Shown here piece after piece: positions 20,963 to 30,131 of a DNA stretch of 64,000 nucleotides. The position numbers and the translations under genes were made by a program. The first letter of the stretch is position 1. Every line of letters starts with the position of its first letter. The DNA is from Leptospira ryugenii (GTDB lineage: Bacteria > Spirochaetota > Leptospiria > Leptospirales > Leptospiraceae). The DNA lies in contig NZ_BFBB01000003.1 in the NCBI RefSeq assembly GCF_003114855.1, forward strand, positions 499,077 through 563,076. Reading direction: 5' to 3'. The notes below the pieces were generated by a model. The model had not been told where the DNA came from. It did not search any database and worked only from the letters and a program-made list of their open reading frames with translations.

Positions 20963-22120
20963 TTAATAACGGAAATCTTTTGTTTTAAGAATCCATTGTT
21001 TTTCTTGGTGCTCAAGATACTCCAAACATGCAGTTTCCGACACCTTTCCATTCACGTAATCCAAAAGAAAACTATCTCCTACAAGTAATTCAATGGCTGG
21101 TTTGTCGGAGCGGAATTCATACACGCCTGTCAAAAATTTAAATGCATCAGGAAAGAGTTCTTTTGTATTCTTAATCAAAAACAGCGAAAAGTAAAGGGAT
21201 CGAAATTTTTTTGGATCCAAAATCAGCAGTTGGTATCCTTCACAAATCTGGTCTTTGAACTTATGAAAGGTCGGCAAAAACCTTAACTTCCGAATCTGTT
21301 TACTTTTGGCCTGGTGCAATTCTAATCGACGGTCTAGCTCTCTTTTTTCTGGTCCTTGTAAGTAGGGAGCTCCGAATGTTTCGAAGGGTTTTGTCGTGCC
21401 ACGTCCCTCCGAGAGGTTTGTCCCTTCTAACAAACATTGACCCGGATACACATAACAGGTATTTTGTGTAGGTATATTTGGGGAAGGTGGTACCCACAAA
21501 AAGCTATCAAATTTTTTTGGATGGTAAACACCTATTGGAACAACAGCGACATCTAGTTTTAGATGGAATTCCAGATTATAATAACTTAACAATCCACCAG
21601 GACTAAGCCCATGTCGATGTGGCACAGTCCGTACACCAACAAAAGATTCAAAGGCTACCTGTAATGGACTCCCCTCTACCTTTGTTCCGATTGGATTCGG
21701 AGAGTCTACGATTACAAAAATGGGAGCTTTCCCTCCATTTTTTTTGATTTCAGAAGCGGCTTCCATCATATAGAAGGCAGAAGTCAAAAACGTATAATAA
21801 CGAGATCCGACATCTCGAATATCAATAATAATCAGATCCAAACTTTGGAGAATTTTTGATTCTGGCACAAGAGAAGATTCTGTATCTCCGTAAAGATTTA
21901 CAATTTGAAGGTCACCAAACAAATAACTTAAATCTTTACCGCTGACCTGATCTTGAAGCTCAGCAAACAAACCATGCTCTGGTAAAAACAATGTTTTTAG
22001 GGATACTATTTCAGAATAAGCCTCAAAATGGTATTTTCCTTCAAAGCCAAAAGCACTTTGATTGGTTAAAATTCCAGCGGAACAACCAGAAAACTTTGTT
22101 AAACTTTTAATCTGCTTCAT
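20963..22120 (-). CDS. DUF1343 protein, NamZ-like exo-beta-N-acetylmuramidase
   Basis: A 385-residue protein matching the DUF1343 (YbbC/NamZ) family throughout: GILTNQSA at the start, LFLPEHGLFAE (~43-53), VNLYGD, LIIIDIRDVGSRYYTF (~96-111), VDSPNPIGTKVEGSPL and FVGVRTVPHRHGLSPG. NamZ of Bacillus subtilis removes terminal MurNAc from peptidoglycan fragments. The protein begins almost exactly at the domain edge and has no signal peptide, unlike the secreted Bacillus enzyme, so it may act in the cytoplasm during wall recycling. The start overlaps the end of tyrA by 14 bases. Confidence 0.78.
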   Translation of the reverse strand: MKQIKSLTKFSGCSAGILTNQSAFGFEGKYHFEAYSEIVSLKTLFLPEHGLFAELQDQVSGKDLSYLFGDLQIVNLYGDTESSLVPESKILQSLDLIIIDIRDVGSRYYTFLTSAFYMMEAASEIKKNGGKAPIFVIVDSPNPIGTKVEGSPLQVAFESFVGVRTVPHRHGLSPGGLLSYYNLEFHLKLDVAVVPIGVYHPKKFDSFLWVPPSPNIPTQNTCYVYPGQCLLEGTNLSEGRGTTKPFETFGAPYLQGPEKRELDRRLELHQAKSKQIRKLRFLPTFHKFKDQICEGYQLLILDPKKFRSLYFSLFLIKNTKELFPDAFKFLTGVYEFRSDKPAIELLVGDSFLLDYVNGKVSETACLEYLEHQEKQWILKTKDFRY

Positions 22121-23012
22121 TTGCTTTCTGAATTTTTTTCTTTCCTTCTTTTGCTAGATTCCATAACGATTGGAGTCTAGTCTCTTCAAGAGGTTTACCA
22201 TTGGAAAAATCCTCTAGGATAGAATTCAATTGGTCTCTATATTTTAATAAGGATTCGTAAACGTAAGTTTGATTCTCTCGAAAGATAGATAACCACATTT
22301 CGAAATTAGAACCTGCAATCCTAGACATATCGCGAAAGCCACCGCCCGTAATCGGCTTGTCAGTCGCGTTAATGATCTTCTTGACGGTCTCATTTTCAAT
22401 GGCAGTATCAACTAACAATGTGGAGATAATATGAGGAAGGTGAGATAAGTAGGCTAAGGTTTCATCATGTTCTTTGGCATCCATATCCAAAGTCCAACAT
22501 CCGATTTGCTCCCAAAAACCTCTGATAAAATCATATGCGTCTATACTTGTAGAATTCGCTTTTGTCAAAATACATAGTTTTTGATCATACAAGTCTACCT
22601 TGGCCGCTGCAGGACCCGAAAATTCAGACCCACACATAGGGTGAGAAGAAAGATACCTATGATCTTCACCGAAATGTCTGTTGATTGCATCAATGATCGT
22701 CTTTTTTGTAGATCCCAAATCAGTTATAAAAGTCTTCCCACTTTTGGGTAGCATTGGAATGTAGCGAATAACAGAATCAACTGGAGTAGAAAAAATAATA
22801 AAGTCATAGTTCCCCCAAGGAAAGGAAACACTTAAGGATGAATCTAAAAGGATTTCATCTGCTAAATGCATAGACTCAGCAGTTTTTTTGGAATTTTCAG
22901 ATCGAACAACGCCTGTTACTCTGAAATTTTTGCATCTCTCTTTAATTGCAAGCGAGAGAGAACCGCCCATAAGTCCCATACCAACGATGAGCACTTCTTG
23001 ATTTGTCATCAT
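22107..23012 (-). CDS. tyrA: prephenate dehydrogenase
   Basis: A 301-residue enzyme that converts prephenate to 4-hydroxyphenylpyruvate with NAD(P)+ in tyrosine synthesis. It has the Rossmann motif VGMGLMGGSL near the N-terminus, TDLGSTK, SHPMCGSE (~120), and the helical substrate domain with HDETLAYLSHLPH and GGFRDMSRIAGS. No ACT domain is attached, so feedback control is not evident. The frame is open 17 codons further, but the ATG at 23012 overlaps the pheA stop (ATGATGA) and has a purine-rich site upstream, so I use it. It follows pheA directly, giving both branches after prephenate in one operon. Confidence 0.92.
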   Translation of the reverse strand: MMTNQEVLIVGMGLMGGSLSLAIKERCKNFRVTGVVRSENSKKTAESMHLADEILLDSSLSVSFPWGNYDFIIFSTPVDSVIRYIPMLPKSGKTFITDLGSTKKTIIDAINRHFGEDHRYLSSHPMCGSEFSGPAAAKVDLYDQKLCILTKANSTSIDAYDFIRGFWEQIGCWTLDMDAKEHDETLAYLSHLPHIISTLLVDTAIENETVKKIINATDKPITGGGFRDMSRIAGSNFEMWLSIFRENQTYVYESLLKYRDQLNSILEDFSNGKPLEETRLQSLWNLAKEGKKKIQKANEAD

Positions 23013-24100
23013 AAATTCTCTTCTGAGATCGGATAAGAACCCAATACCTTTAGTGTTAGGCATCTAGTCTTCAAATCAGATAAGACAGATTCAATGAGTG
23101 GATCGTTTTTATGGCCTTTAAAATCGATGAAAAAGTTATACTCCCAACGATTTGATTTCATCGGTCTGGACTCGATCTTTAGTAAATTGATAGAATGGTC
23201 TTGGAAAAGAGAAAGTGCAGAAAAAAGCGAGCCAACTTGATTGGGTAAGGAAAAAACGATAGATGTCTTATCGCTACTTGTTCTTGGACAATCAGTTTTT
23301 CCAATCACTAAAAATCGAGTTGTGTTTCCTGAAAAGTCTTGGATCCCTTCCTTTATGATATCCAAGCCATAGGTTTCACTAGCAATCTTGGATGCAATCG
23401 CAGCTCCTTCTTTTTTTTCAGCGACTGTCTTTGCGGCCATTGCAGTTGAAGATGTTTCTATGATCTCTGCGTGAGAGAGATTGGCAGAAATCCAATTTCG
23501 GCATTGTTCATTGCCGATCCGAATTCCATAAATCTTCTGAATTTTTTTTAGATCTTTTTCATAGCCGAGAAGTGAGAATTGAATTTTCTGATAAGATTCT
23601 GAATAAATACTTACATGAGATTCCAATAACATATCTAAGGTGGAACTAACATGTCCTTCCGTGGAGTTTTCAACGGGGACAATGCCATATTCAATCTGAC
23701 CTGAATCAACCGCGCGAAACACGTCAGGGATTGTAGGCAAGGGAATCGATTCAATCGAGGATCCAAATTTATTTCTGAGTGCCTCATAAGAAAAAGATCC
23801 TTCAGGACCTAAATAGCCCACTTGCAGAGGGTGCTCCAAGGCAATTGTTCCTGACATCATCTCTCTGTAGATTGCCCGTAGAACTGAATCTGGAAGTGGC
23901 CCCTTTGATTGTTTGGTTACTTTTTCGTATACATCACGTTCTCTATCTGGGCGGTAAATGGCTTCATTCGAATTCTTTTTTACATGCCCGATTTCTTTCG
24001 CGAAACTAGCTCTTTCCTGAATCAATCGAATGATTTGTGAGTCTATCTCATCAATTTTAGATCGTAACTTATTTAATTCTTCCTCGGCACTGCTCATCAT
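23009..24100 (-). CDS. pheA: bifunctional chorismate mutase / prephenate dehydratase
   Basis: A P-protein of 363 residues for phenylalanine synthesis. The AroQ chorismate mutase domain (~1-90) has LRSKIDEIDSQIIRLIQER and IYRPDRER; the dehydratase domain (~93-270) has YLGPEGSFSYEA, PVENSTEGHV and the catalytic NTTRFLVIG; the ACT domain (~280-360) has VGSLFSAL and ESRP, the two phenylalanine-binding motifs, so feedback inhibition by Phe is expected. The usual SHPQ.LAQC segment reads GIRIGNEQC, a small departure. The start is coupled to scpB by overlap (24097-24100) and the end to tyrA. Confidence 0.95.
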   Translation of the reverse strand: MMSSAEEELNKLRSKIDEIDSQIIRLIQERASFAKEIGHVKKNSNEAIYRPDRERDVYEKVTKQSKGPLPDSVLRAIYREMMSGTIALEHPLQVGYLGPEGSFSYEALRNKFGSSIESIPLPTIPDVFRAVDSGQIEYGIVPVENSTEGHVSSTLDMLLESHVSIYSESYQKIQFSLLGYEKDLKKIQKIYGIRIGNEQCRNWISANLSHAEIIETSSTAMAAKTVAEKKEGAAIASKIASETYGLDIIKEGIQDFSGNTTRFLVIGKTDCPRTSSDKTSIVFSLPNQVGSLFSALSLFQDHSINLLKIESRPMKSNRWEYNFFIDFKGHKNDPLIESVLSDLKTRCLTLKVLGSYPISEENL

Positions 24101-24720
24101 CGTAGCTCTTCTGGTAAGGAATTTGTATCAAAATCTGGATTGATGACTTCTGGCTCATCGGTAATCTCAAAACTTTCAGGGCTGAGTTCTTCAAATTTTA
24201 ATTCCTTCACTTCGACTGGAGTAGGCAAATCCGCCAATTTACTCAGACCAAAGTGGATTAAGAATTCATTTGTTGTTCCGTATAGAGTTGGCCGTCCTGG
24301 AACTTCTTTTTGGCCAACAGCCTTCACTAATTTTTTTGAAATCAATGATGCAACCATCGCACGCGAAGAAACTCCACGAATCTCATCTAACTCGCTTAAG
24401 GTGATAGGTTGTTTGTATGCTAATATCGCTAAGGTATCTAAAGTACCCCGAGAGAGTGTTTCTCTCTTTTTATCTTTAAATATATGAGAGAGGGCCTCAC
24501 TATATGTTTGGCTTGTGATGAATTGGTATCCGCCTGCAATCTCCCGCAGTAAAAACCCACCTTCTCTTTCTTCGTAATCCAAAATCAATTCATCTAAAAG
24601 TTCTCTGGCCTCAGTTTTTTCGATGCCACATGATTTCGCAAGAGATGAAAGTTTGATGGGAGTAGAGGAAATAAATAGCAATGCTTCGAGCAATCCTCGT
24701 AAATATTTACGATCTTCCAA
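24097..24720 (-). CDS. scpB: segregation and condensation protein B
   Basis: A 207-residue ScpB: two winged-helix domains (~5-85 and ~90-165) with the family hallmarks LEALLFISSTPIKLSSLA, TLAILAYKQPITLSELDEIRG and GRPTLYGTT. ScpB binds ScpA and SMC to form the bacterial condensin that organises the nucleoid. An acidic tail (~170-207) follows the second wing. It sits three bases after scpA and overlaps pheA by four. Confidence 0.94.
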   Translation of the reverse strand: MEDRKYLRGLLEALLFISSTPIKLSSLAKSCGIEKTEARELLDELILDYEEREGGFLLREIAGGYQFITSQTYSEALSHIFKDKKRETLSRGTLDTLAILAYKQPITLSELDEIRGVSSRAMVASLISKKLVKAVGQKEVPGRPTLYGTTNEFLIHFGLSKLADLPTPVEVKELKFEELSPESFEITDEPEVINPDFDTNSLPEELR

Positions 24721-24723
24721 ATC

Positions 24724-25470
24724 TTATGCAACCTTTACTATTTTTATCTCACCGAACAATTGGTGTTGGACAACTTTACATACCCTTATCTTAACTGTTT
24801 CCAGAACAGCAATGAAACCGGCGACTATCTCTTTCTTTTCTGGTGGGTATTGAGTGAATAAGTCCAAAAAGTGCAATTCACCCTTTTCATCCAGTATACG
24901 ATGTAGAAACGCCATTTTATCTTCTACAGAGTATTGTTGATGTCCTTCGTAGATTGGGATATCTTCTTCGCCAGAATTAGCAGCTTCTTTTTCTAAGATT
25001 GAGTTAAAGGCAGAAATTAAGTCAACCAAACTGACATCCAACCAACTATCTTCTTCTTCCAAAACCTGATTTGTTTCGCGAGTAAACATACCCGCCGTTA
25101 TACGATCTAACTCAGCGAGCCTTTGACCAGCCATCTGGAATTTTTTATGCTCCAATAATTTATCTACTAACTCTTTTGGCAGCGGTGGCTCAATGTCTTC
25201 CTCTTCAAACCCTGGATCGGGTAGGAGAGCTTTTGATTTCAAATAAACGAGATGCGCTGCCATCAATGCAAACTCTGAGCTGAGTTCTATCGATAAAGAT
25301 TGAGACGTCCTCAAAAACTGAATAAAATCAGAAGTGATCCGAGCGAGAGACACTTCAAAAATGTCCACTTTATAACTATCAATCAGACTCCAAAGAACAC
25401 TCAAAGGGCCCTCCGTGAGTCCACCATCCTGGTTGTTCCAACGGACGATAAATTCAGGAGTTTGGCTCAT
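24724..25470 (-). CDS. scpA: segregation and condensation protein A
   Basis: A 248-residue kleisin of the SMC-ScpAB condensin. The N-terminal part has FEGPLSVL-like GGLTEGPLSVLWSLI, then VSLARITSDFIQFL and the conserved EFALMAAHLVYLKSKALLP (~63-82). The C-terminal winged helix contains FLDLFTQYPPEKKEIVAGFIAVLE-type sequence that contacts the SMC head. The ATG follows the cheY stop with no gap, so chromosome organisation genes are co-transcribed with chemotaxis genes. Confidence 0.93.
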   Translation of the reverse strand: MSQTPEFIVRWNNQDGGLTEGPLSVLWSLIDSYKVDIFEVSLARITSDFIQFLRTSQSLSIELSSEFALMAAHLVYLKSKALLPDPGFEEEDIEPPLPKELVDKLLEHKKFQMAGQRLAELDRITAGMFTRETNQVLEEEDSWLDVSLVDLISAFNSILEKEAANSGEEDIPIYEGHQQYSVEDKMAFLHRILDEKGELHFLDLFTQYPPEKKEIVAGFIAVLETVKIRVCKVVQHQLFGEIKIVKVA

Positions 25471-25833
25471 TTACAACCCGAGAGCTTTAGCAGCTGCTTG
25501 TTGCAGTCTTTCTGGTGGGAAAGGTTTTACTACAAAATCCTTGACTCCCATTTTGATCGCCTTTGCTAATAAATCCTCTTGGCCGAGTGCAGTCACCATG
25601 ATGATTTTTGCTTGTGCATCAAATTTAATGATCTCTTTTGTTGCTTCAATCCCATCTTTTTCTCTCATGGTAATGTCCATGGTTACCAAATCAGGTTTTA
25701 AAGCCTTGTATTGTTCAATGGCAATATTTCCGTTTTCAGCTTCACCAACTATCTCGTGACCTGCTCCCACAAGGGCGTCTTTTACAAGAGTCCTCATGAA
25801 TTTTGCATCATCCACTACTAATATCCTTGCCAT
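25471..25833 (-). CDS. cheY: CheY-type chemotaxis response regulator
   Basis: A stand-alone receiver domain of 120 residues with all key positions: acidic pair D8/D9 (VVDDAKFMR), phosphoacceptor D53 (LVTMDITM), T81 (MVTALGQ) and K103 (VVKPF). Phosphorylated by CheA, it would bind the flagellar switch. It lies one base after cheB and directly abuts scpA. Family membership is certain; which of several leptospiral CheY paralogues this is cannot be told. Confidence 0.92.
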   Translation of the reverse strand: MARILVVDDAKFMRTLVKDALVGAGHEIVGEAENGNIAIEQYKALKPDLVTMDITMREKDGIEATKEIIKFDAQAKIIMVTALGQEDLLAKAIKMGVKDFVVKPFPPERLQQAAAKALGL

Positions 25834-25834
25834 A

Positions 25835-26914
25835 CTAATTTCCTCTCGCTCTCAATATATCAATCATCTTAGGTACAATATCTTCTAAAGGTAAAACAAA
25901 ATCAATTCCGCCTAACTCAACAGCTGCTCGGTTCATTCCATAAACAACCGAACTTGCCTCATCTTGCGCCAATGTAACCCCGCCATTTTTATGGATATTG
26001 GTTATAGAATTGGCGCCATCTTTGCCCATACCTGTCATAATAACAGACAATAGATGGTTGGCTCCGTAAACCTGTGAAACAGAGTCAAAGGTCACTTCTA
26101 TGGATGGTCTATGTCCATTAACAGGAGGATCTTGTTTTAAATCGATCAACTTGTGACCACCTTTTTCTATGACTCGCATTTGGTAATCTCCTGGAGCAAT
26201 GTAGGCATGCCCTGCCTCTACCATTTCCCCATGTTCCGCTTCTTTTACGCTTATCTGGCTCAATCCATTCAATCGATCAGCAAAGGCCTTAGTAAAACCA
26301 GGTGGCATATGCTGGACAACAAATATAGGCTTCGTCAGGTCCTTGGGAAGTGACGTAAAAATTGTCTGCAAGGCCTTTGGACCACCAGTTGAAGTGCCAA
26401 TTGCTATAGCGTTTACGGAGACCAGTTTTTGAAAACTTTTATTTAGAAAATCCTTGGCCGGTAGAATTGGCGATTGCTGAAGTTTGGAACTAAAGGAGCC
26501 TAGTCCCTTTGAATCCATATAACCGCGAATTTTTTGTATCAGCACATCCGAAATCTGCTCGGGCGAAAACTGATTTCCTGTGGACGGTTTAGGCACAAAG
26601 TCGATAGCACCTAACTCTAAGGCCTTAAAGGTTGCATCTGCGCCATGCTGAGTTAATACGGAGAGCATTATCACTTGCGATGGCAGTTTTTTCTTCTTGA
26701 TTTCCGCAAGGGCGGACAATCCGTCCATGACAGGCATCTCAATATCCAAAATGATAAAGTCTGGTTTGAGTTTTTCTGCCAAGTCTATGCAATCTAAACC
26801 AGTCTTTCCAGTTGCGAGGATTTCAATCCCGTCTTTTTTCCCAAGTACATCGCTTAAGATATTTCGAACGAGGAGGGAATCATCAATGATGACAATTTTT
26901 GATTTGTTAGTCAT
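25835..26914 (-). CDS. cheB: chemotaxis protein-glutamate methylesterase CheB
   Basis: A 359-residue CheB. The receiver domain (1-~125) has D11/D12 and phosphoacceptor D57 in FIILDIEMPVMDG; the C-terminal methylesterase has the Ser in IGTSTGGPKAL, the His in VVQHMPPGFTKAFADRL and the Asp in MTGMGKDGA. It removes methyl groups from chemoreceptors after phosphorylation by CheA. Start and cheA stop overlap (ATGA). No cheR is visible in the window. Confidence 0.95.
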   Translation of the reverse strand: MTNKSKIVIIDDSLLVRNILSDVLGKKDGIEILATGKTGLDCIDLAEKLKPDFIILDIEMPVMDGLSALAEIKKKKLPSQVIMLSVLTQHGADATFKALELGAIDFVPKPSTGNQFSPEQISDVLIQKIRGYMDSKGLGSFSSKLQQSPILPAKDFLNKSFQKLVSVNAIAIGTSTGGPKALQTIFTSLPKDLTKPIFVVQHMPPGFTKAFADRLNGLSQISVKEAEHGEMVEAGHAYIAPGDYQMRVIEKGGHKLIDLKQDPPVNGHRPSIEVTFDSVSQVYGANHLLSVIMTGMGKDGANSITNIHKNGGVTLAQDEASSVVYGMNRAAVELGGIDFVLPLEDIVPKMIDILRARGN

Positions 26915-29900
26915 GTGTTTTGGATTAAATCGACAAGTTCATCGAAGTCTGGCAAGAAGAGAAGTACTCCAAGTAGATTGCTACCCTCATGATTGAATTC
27001 TGTGTGCATGGATAAGAACTTGGTTCGCTCCGGTTTTACGATATCCAAGACATCCAAAAAACTTCCCGTGATCATCTCTGGCACTGAGGGGAGGATCTCC
27101 TTTTTAAGTTTATTGGATAATGAATTCATAACACTGGAACATACAATGTTCGAAATTTCAGATAAAACTGAAGTCATATCATCGGAAAGCTTTTTGCCTT
27201 GGATGGCCTCACTTTGCGCATCAGAACCTAATAGTTCTTTCGCTACCTCTCGGCCATTGTCTTCCGAAAACATCATCAGTAAGTTACCATTTAGGTCCCC
27301 GTTCATCCGAATCTTGACTCCAAAAAACTCATCATTTGAAAATCTGAATTCTCGGGCGAGGCCTTCTCTATCTGTTAATTTAATTTCAGGGATGAATAAC
27401 TCTACTTCCTTCCCAACTAATTGGGATAAAACGACGCCTGCATTCATCATTCCTGAATTGACTATGTTCTCTAATTTTTTGATATCTTTATTGGACATCA
27501 ACTTGCTGATGTCAGTTGACTGATCTGATGATATCTTTGAGAGTCGCTCTTCTTTTTGCTCCACAAAGCCTTTAATGATTTCCGCAGCTTGTTTTCGGTC
27601 CTCTGCACTAGCCTTTTCTGATTTTGCCTTCTCAGCAAGTCTTTGGACTTCTATTGTCTTTGCATCCACCGCTTCTATTGTGGCAATGGATGAACTAACG
27701 GAAGTCGAGTGCGTGTCCGTATGTTGCGATTGTCCATTTGTATGTGCTTTTGTTTCTGGCTCTACTTTGGGGTTAGAAGTTTTTTCCTCATAGAAAACTT
27801 CTTCTTTGGGAACAATGACATGGTGTTCCACTTTGTTCCGGTCTTTTTTCACCTTTGTCTTTTCTTTGGAACGAATTTCTAAAAGTTTAGAGTTATATAC
27901 GTTTGTTGCTAGTTTTGACTTGAAGATGGTATTTGAATCGGACATTTCGAGAGAACGAATGGTGGATGTTCTCTTCATCATATCGCCTGTGATCTTATTT
28001 TCTTCCAAACCTAACAAATCTGATGCGATTTCAATTAATCCAGTGATATCCAGAACTAAAATAATGGTCCCATCGCCCATAATGGTCGCACCCGTGAGAC
28101 CCTTGACATCTCGAAAGTTTTTGCCAAGAGATTTTATCACTGTCTCATGCTTTCCGATCAAATCATCCACAATAAAGCCCAATTTTCTGGTCTTATAGTT
28201 GACGATGATCACAGGCACTTCACTCAATTCCGCTTTATCAGCCAGTCCTAAGATACGATTCAATCTATAAATTGGTAGGACCTCTCCACGGAGATTTATA
28301 ATTTCGTGTCCTTCCAAAGTTGTGATTTGGTCTACATTTACTTTAATCGTCTCTGATACCTCAGATAATGGGAAAGCATAGACCTCTTCTTCCATGGTAA
28401 CCAGGATGGACGGAATGATCGCCAGAGCCTGAGGAAAGGATAAGGTAAAAGAAGAGCCTTTGCCTTCTTCTGATTGGATCAAAATTTTTCCTTTGAACTC
28501 TTCAATCAATTTGTTTACCACATTCATCCCAACTCCCCGTCCAGAGATGTCGGAAATTTTGTCTGCTGTAGAGAATCCAGGAGCAAATATGAAATTATAA
28601 ATTTCTGATTCGGAGAGGTTAATTGCTTCTGATTCTGAAACAAGACCTCTTTCTATCGCCTTTTTTAGAATTTTACTTTTATTGAGTCCTCGACCATCAT
28701 CTCTAATTTCAACCATGATATTCGAGCCGCCCTGGTAGGCATTCAATTCAACCGTACCTTCTTCCGGTTTGCCAGCCGCCTTACGCTCACTAGGTGGCTC
28801 CACCCCATGGTCTACTGAATTTCGGATCAAGTGGATCAGTGGTTCCCCAATGGCATCGATTACTTTTTTATCGAGTTCAGTCGATTCACCTCTTAGCACT
28901 AAATTGACTTGTTTGCCAGTTTCCAATGAAAGGTCCCTTACAAGTCGAGTGAAACGATTGAATACCGAACCGATGGGAACCATTCGGATATTCATGATCC
29001 CTGTTTGTAGATCCTTAGAGATCCTATTGATTTGGTCTATTTTGCCTTTAAGTTCATTGAAAAGGGAATCCTCTCCAAATTGCGCAACCAAATCGTCATA
29101 AATTTTTTGAAAACCGGAATTGGTAATAACCAACTCACCGACGTTATTCATAAGTTCATCCAATTTATCTGAGGAAACTTTGATGGTCCGCATGACAACC
29201 TTTGATTCAGAGACAGCTTTATCAAAATTTCCATTGGGCAGGGATTGACTTGTCTCAGATGCTGATCCGAAGGCTTTTTTGGGAAGGCTTTCTTCTTCAT
29301 GAACTTCTTCTTCAAGCACATCCATTTCTGTTACAGGAGGAATGACTTCGTCAACAGAAAGACTTTCCACCATATCAATGTTACATTGGCTGTATAAGTT
29401 CTCTCTAGAAAGTTGGCTTACACTCAAAAAGGATATGCCTGAATTGCCTTCGCCATTATCCAAAGCCTCTTCCGATGGTTCAGCTCGGTATATAGTGCCT
29501 GTTTGTTTTACGGCTTGGACGATCAAAAGCAAACGTAGGTTTTGCATCGGAGTATCTGCTTTTAAGCGCAAACAAACCTGAAAGAGTTTAGAACCGCTTT
29601 TTTCTCGAAGAAGAGATTTTATTTCTTTCCAATCCTCATCGTGTAATTCTATTTTTGCTGGCAAATCGGATTGCAACTTTTCAGCTTTCGCAAGGGGCGC
29701 ATCTGATTTTGTTTGTGTTTTTCCTCCCTTATGGTCTTCTTCATACTTTGCCAGTTTATCGATCATGCTAGTAAAAGGAGTTTCAACCTTAAATCCATTG
29801 GCAACTCCATCTATCACTTGTTTTATCAGATCAAAACATTCAAATAAAAGATTTACCAGTGATACATTGATCTCAAGCGAACCTTCCCGAATTTGTTGGA

Positions 29901-30117
29901 GAAGGTTTTCCATCTTATGCGCAAGGTCAGAAAGATTGTAAAGGCCGACAAAAGCAGATGAACTTTTTAGAGAGTGTGCTGCACGAAAGATATCATTGAT
30001 AATCTCATGGTTATCATGGTCTTTTTCTAACCTTAAAAGATTTGCGTTAAGCTCTTCAATTTGGTCTTCTGATTCTTCTAAAAAGACTTCTGTGTATTCG
30101 CCTAAGATTCCAGCCAA
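26911..30117 (-). CDS. cheA: CheA histidine kinase fused to a CheC-like domain
   Basis: An unusually long CheA (1068 residues; typical 650-750). Domains: HPt with H48 in RAAHSLKSSS; a divergent P2-like region (~155-260); dimerisation (~305-380); HATPase with N433 (IRNSVDHGVE), DDGRGLN and GRGVGMNVV (~385-560); CheW-like (~563-700); a charged low-complexity linker (~705-860); and a C-terminal CheC/CheX-like domain (~880-1068). The latter carries one complete CheC phosphatase motif, S983-x3-E987-x2-N990 followed 23 residues later by P1013. A second CheC-like helix (KKLENIVNSG) is degenerate. The kinase would thus carry its own CheY-P phosphatase module. Coupled to cheB; cheW lies 14 bases upstream. 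Confidence 0.9.
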   Translation of the reverse strand: MAGILGEYTEVFLEESEDQIEELNANLLRLEKDHDNHEIINDIFRAAHSLKSSSAFVGLYNLSDLAHKMENLLQQIREGSLEINVSLVNLLFECFDLIKQVIDGVANGFKVETPFTSMIDKLAKYEEDHKGGKTQTKSDAPLAKAEKLQSDLPAKIELHDEDWKEIKSLLREKSGSKLFQVCLRLKADTPMQNLRLLLIVQAVKQTGTIYRAEPSEEALDNGEGNSGISFLSVSQLSRENLYSQCNIDMVESLSVDEVIPPVTEMDVLEEEVHEEESLPKKAFGSASETSQSLPNGNFDKAVSESKVVMRTIKVSSDKLDELMNNVGELVITNSGFQKIYDDLVAQFGEDSLFNELKGKIDQINRISKDLQTGIMNIRMVPIGSVFNRFTRLVRDLSLETGKQVNLVLRGESTELDKKVIDAIGEPLIHLIRNSVDHGVEPPSERKAAGKPEEGTVELNAYQGGSNIMVEIRDDGRGLNKSKILKKAIERGLVSESEAINLSESEIYNFIFAPGFSTADKISDISGRGVGMNVVNKLIEEFKGKILIQSEEGKGSSFTLSFPQALAIIPSILVTMEEEVYAFPLSEVSETIKVNVDQITTLEGHEIINLRGEVLPIYRLNRILGLADKAELSEVPVIIVNYKTRKLGFIVDDLIGKHETVIKSLGKNFRDVKGLTGATIMGDGTIILVLDITGLIEIASDLLGLEENKITGDMMKRTSTIRSLEMSDSNTIFKSKLATNVYNSKLLEIRSKEKTKVKKDRNKVEHHVIVPKEEVFYEEKTSNPKVEPETKAHTNGQSQHTDTHSTSVSSSIATIEAVDAKTIEVQRLAEKAKSEKASAEDRKQAAEIIKGFVEQKEERLSKISSDQSTDISKLMSNKDIKKLENIVNSGMMNAGVVLSQLVGKEVELFIPEIKLTDREGLAREFRFSNDEFFGVKIRMNGDLNGNLLMMFSEDNGREVAKELLGSDAQSEAIQGKKLSDDMTSVLSEISNIVCSSVMNSLSNKLKKEILPSVPEMITGSFLDVLDIVKPERTKFLSMHTEFNHEGSNLLGVLLFLPDFDELVDLIQNT

Positions 30118-30131
30118 AGTAATAACCCTTC

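Noticed and set aside
23013..23063. Upstream start for tyrA
   Set aside because: The ATGATGA overlap with pheA and a purine-rich site favour 23012; the extra 17 residues precede the Rossmann strand and are unlike the family.
27806..28198. Long plus-strand frames antisense to cheA (also at 26993-27523 and 28769-29101)
   Set aside because: Mirror frames of a strongly supported CheA gene; composition is Ser/Phe-rich as expected from complementing its codons.
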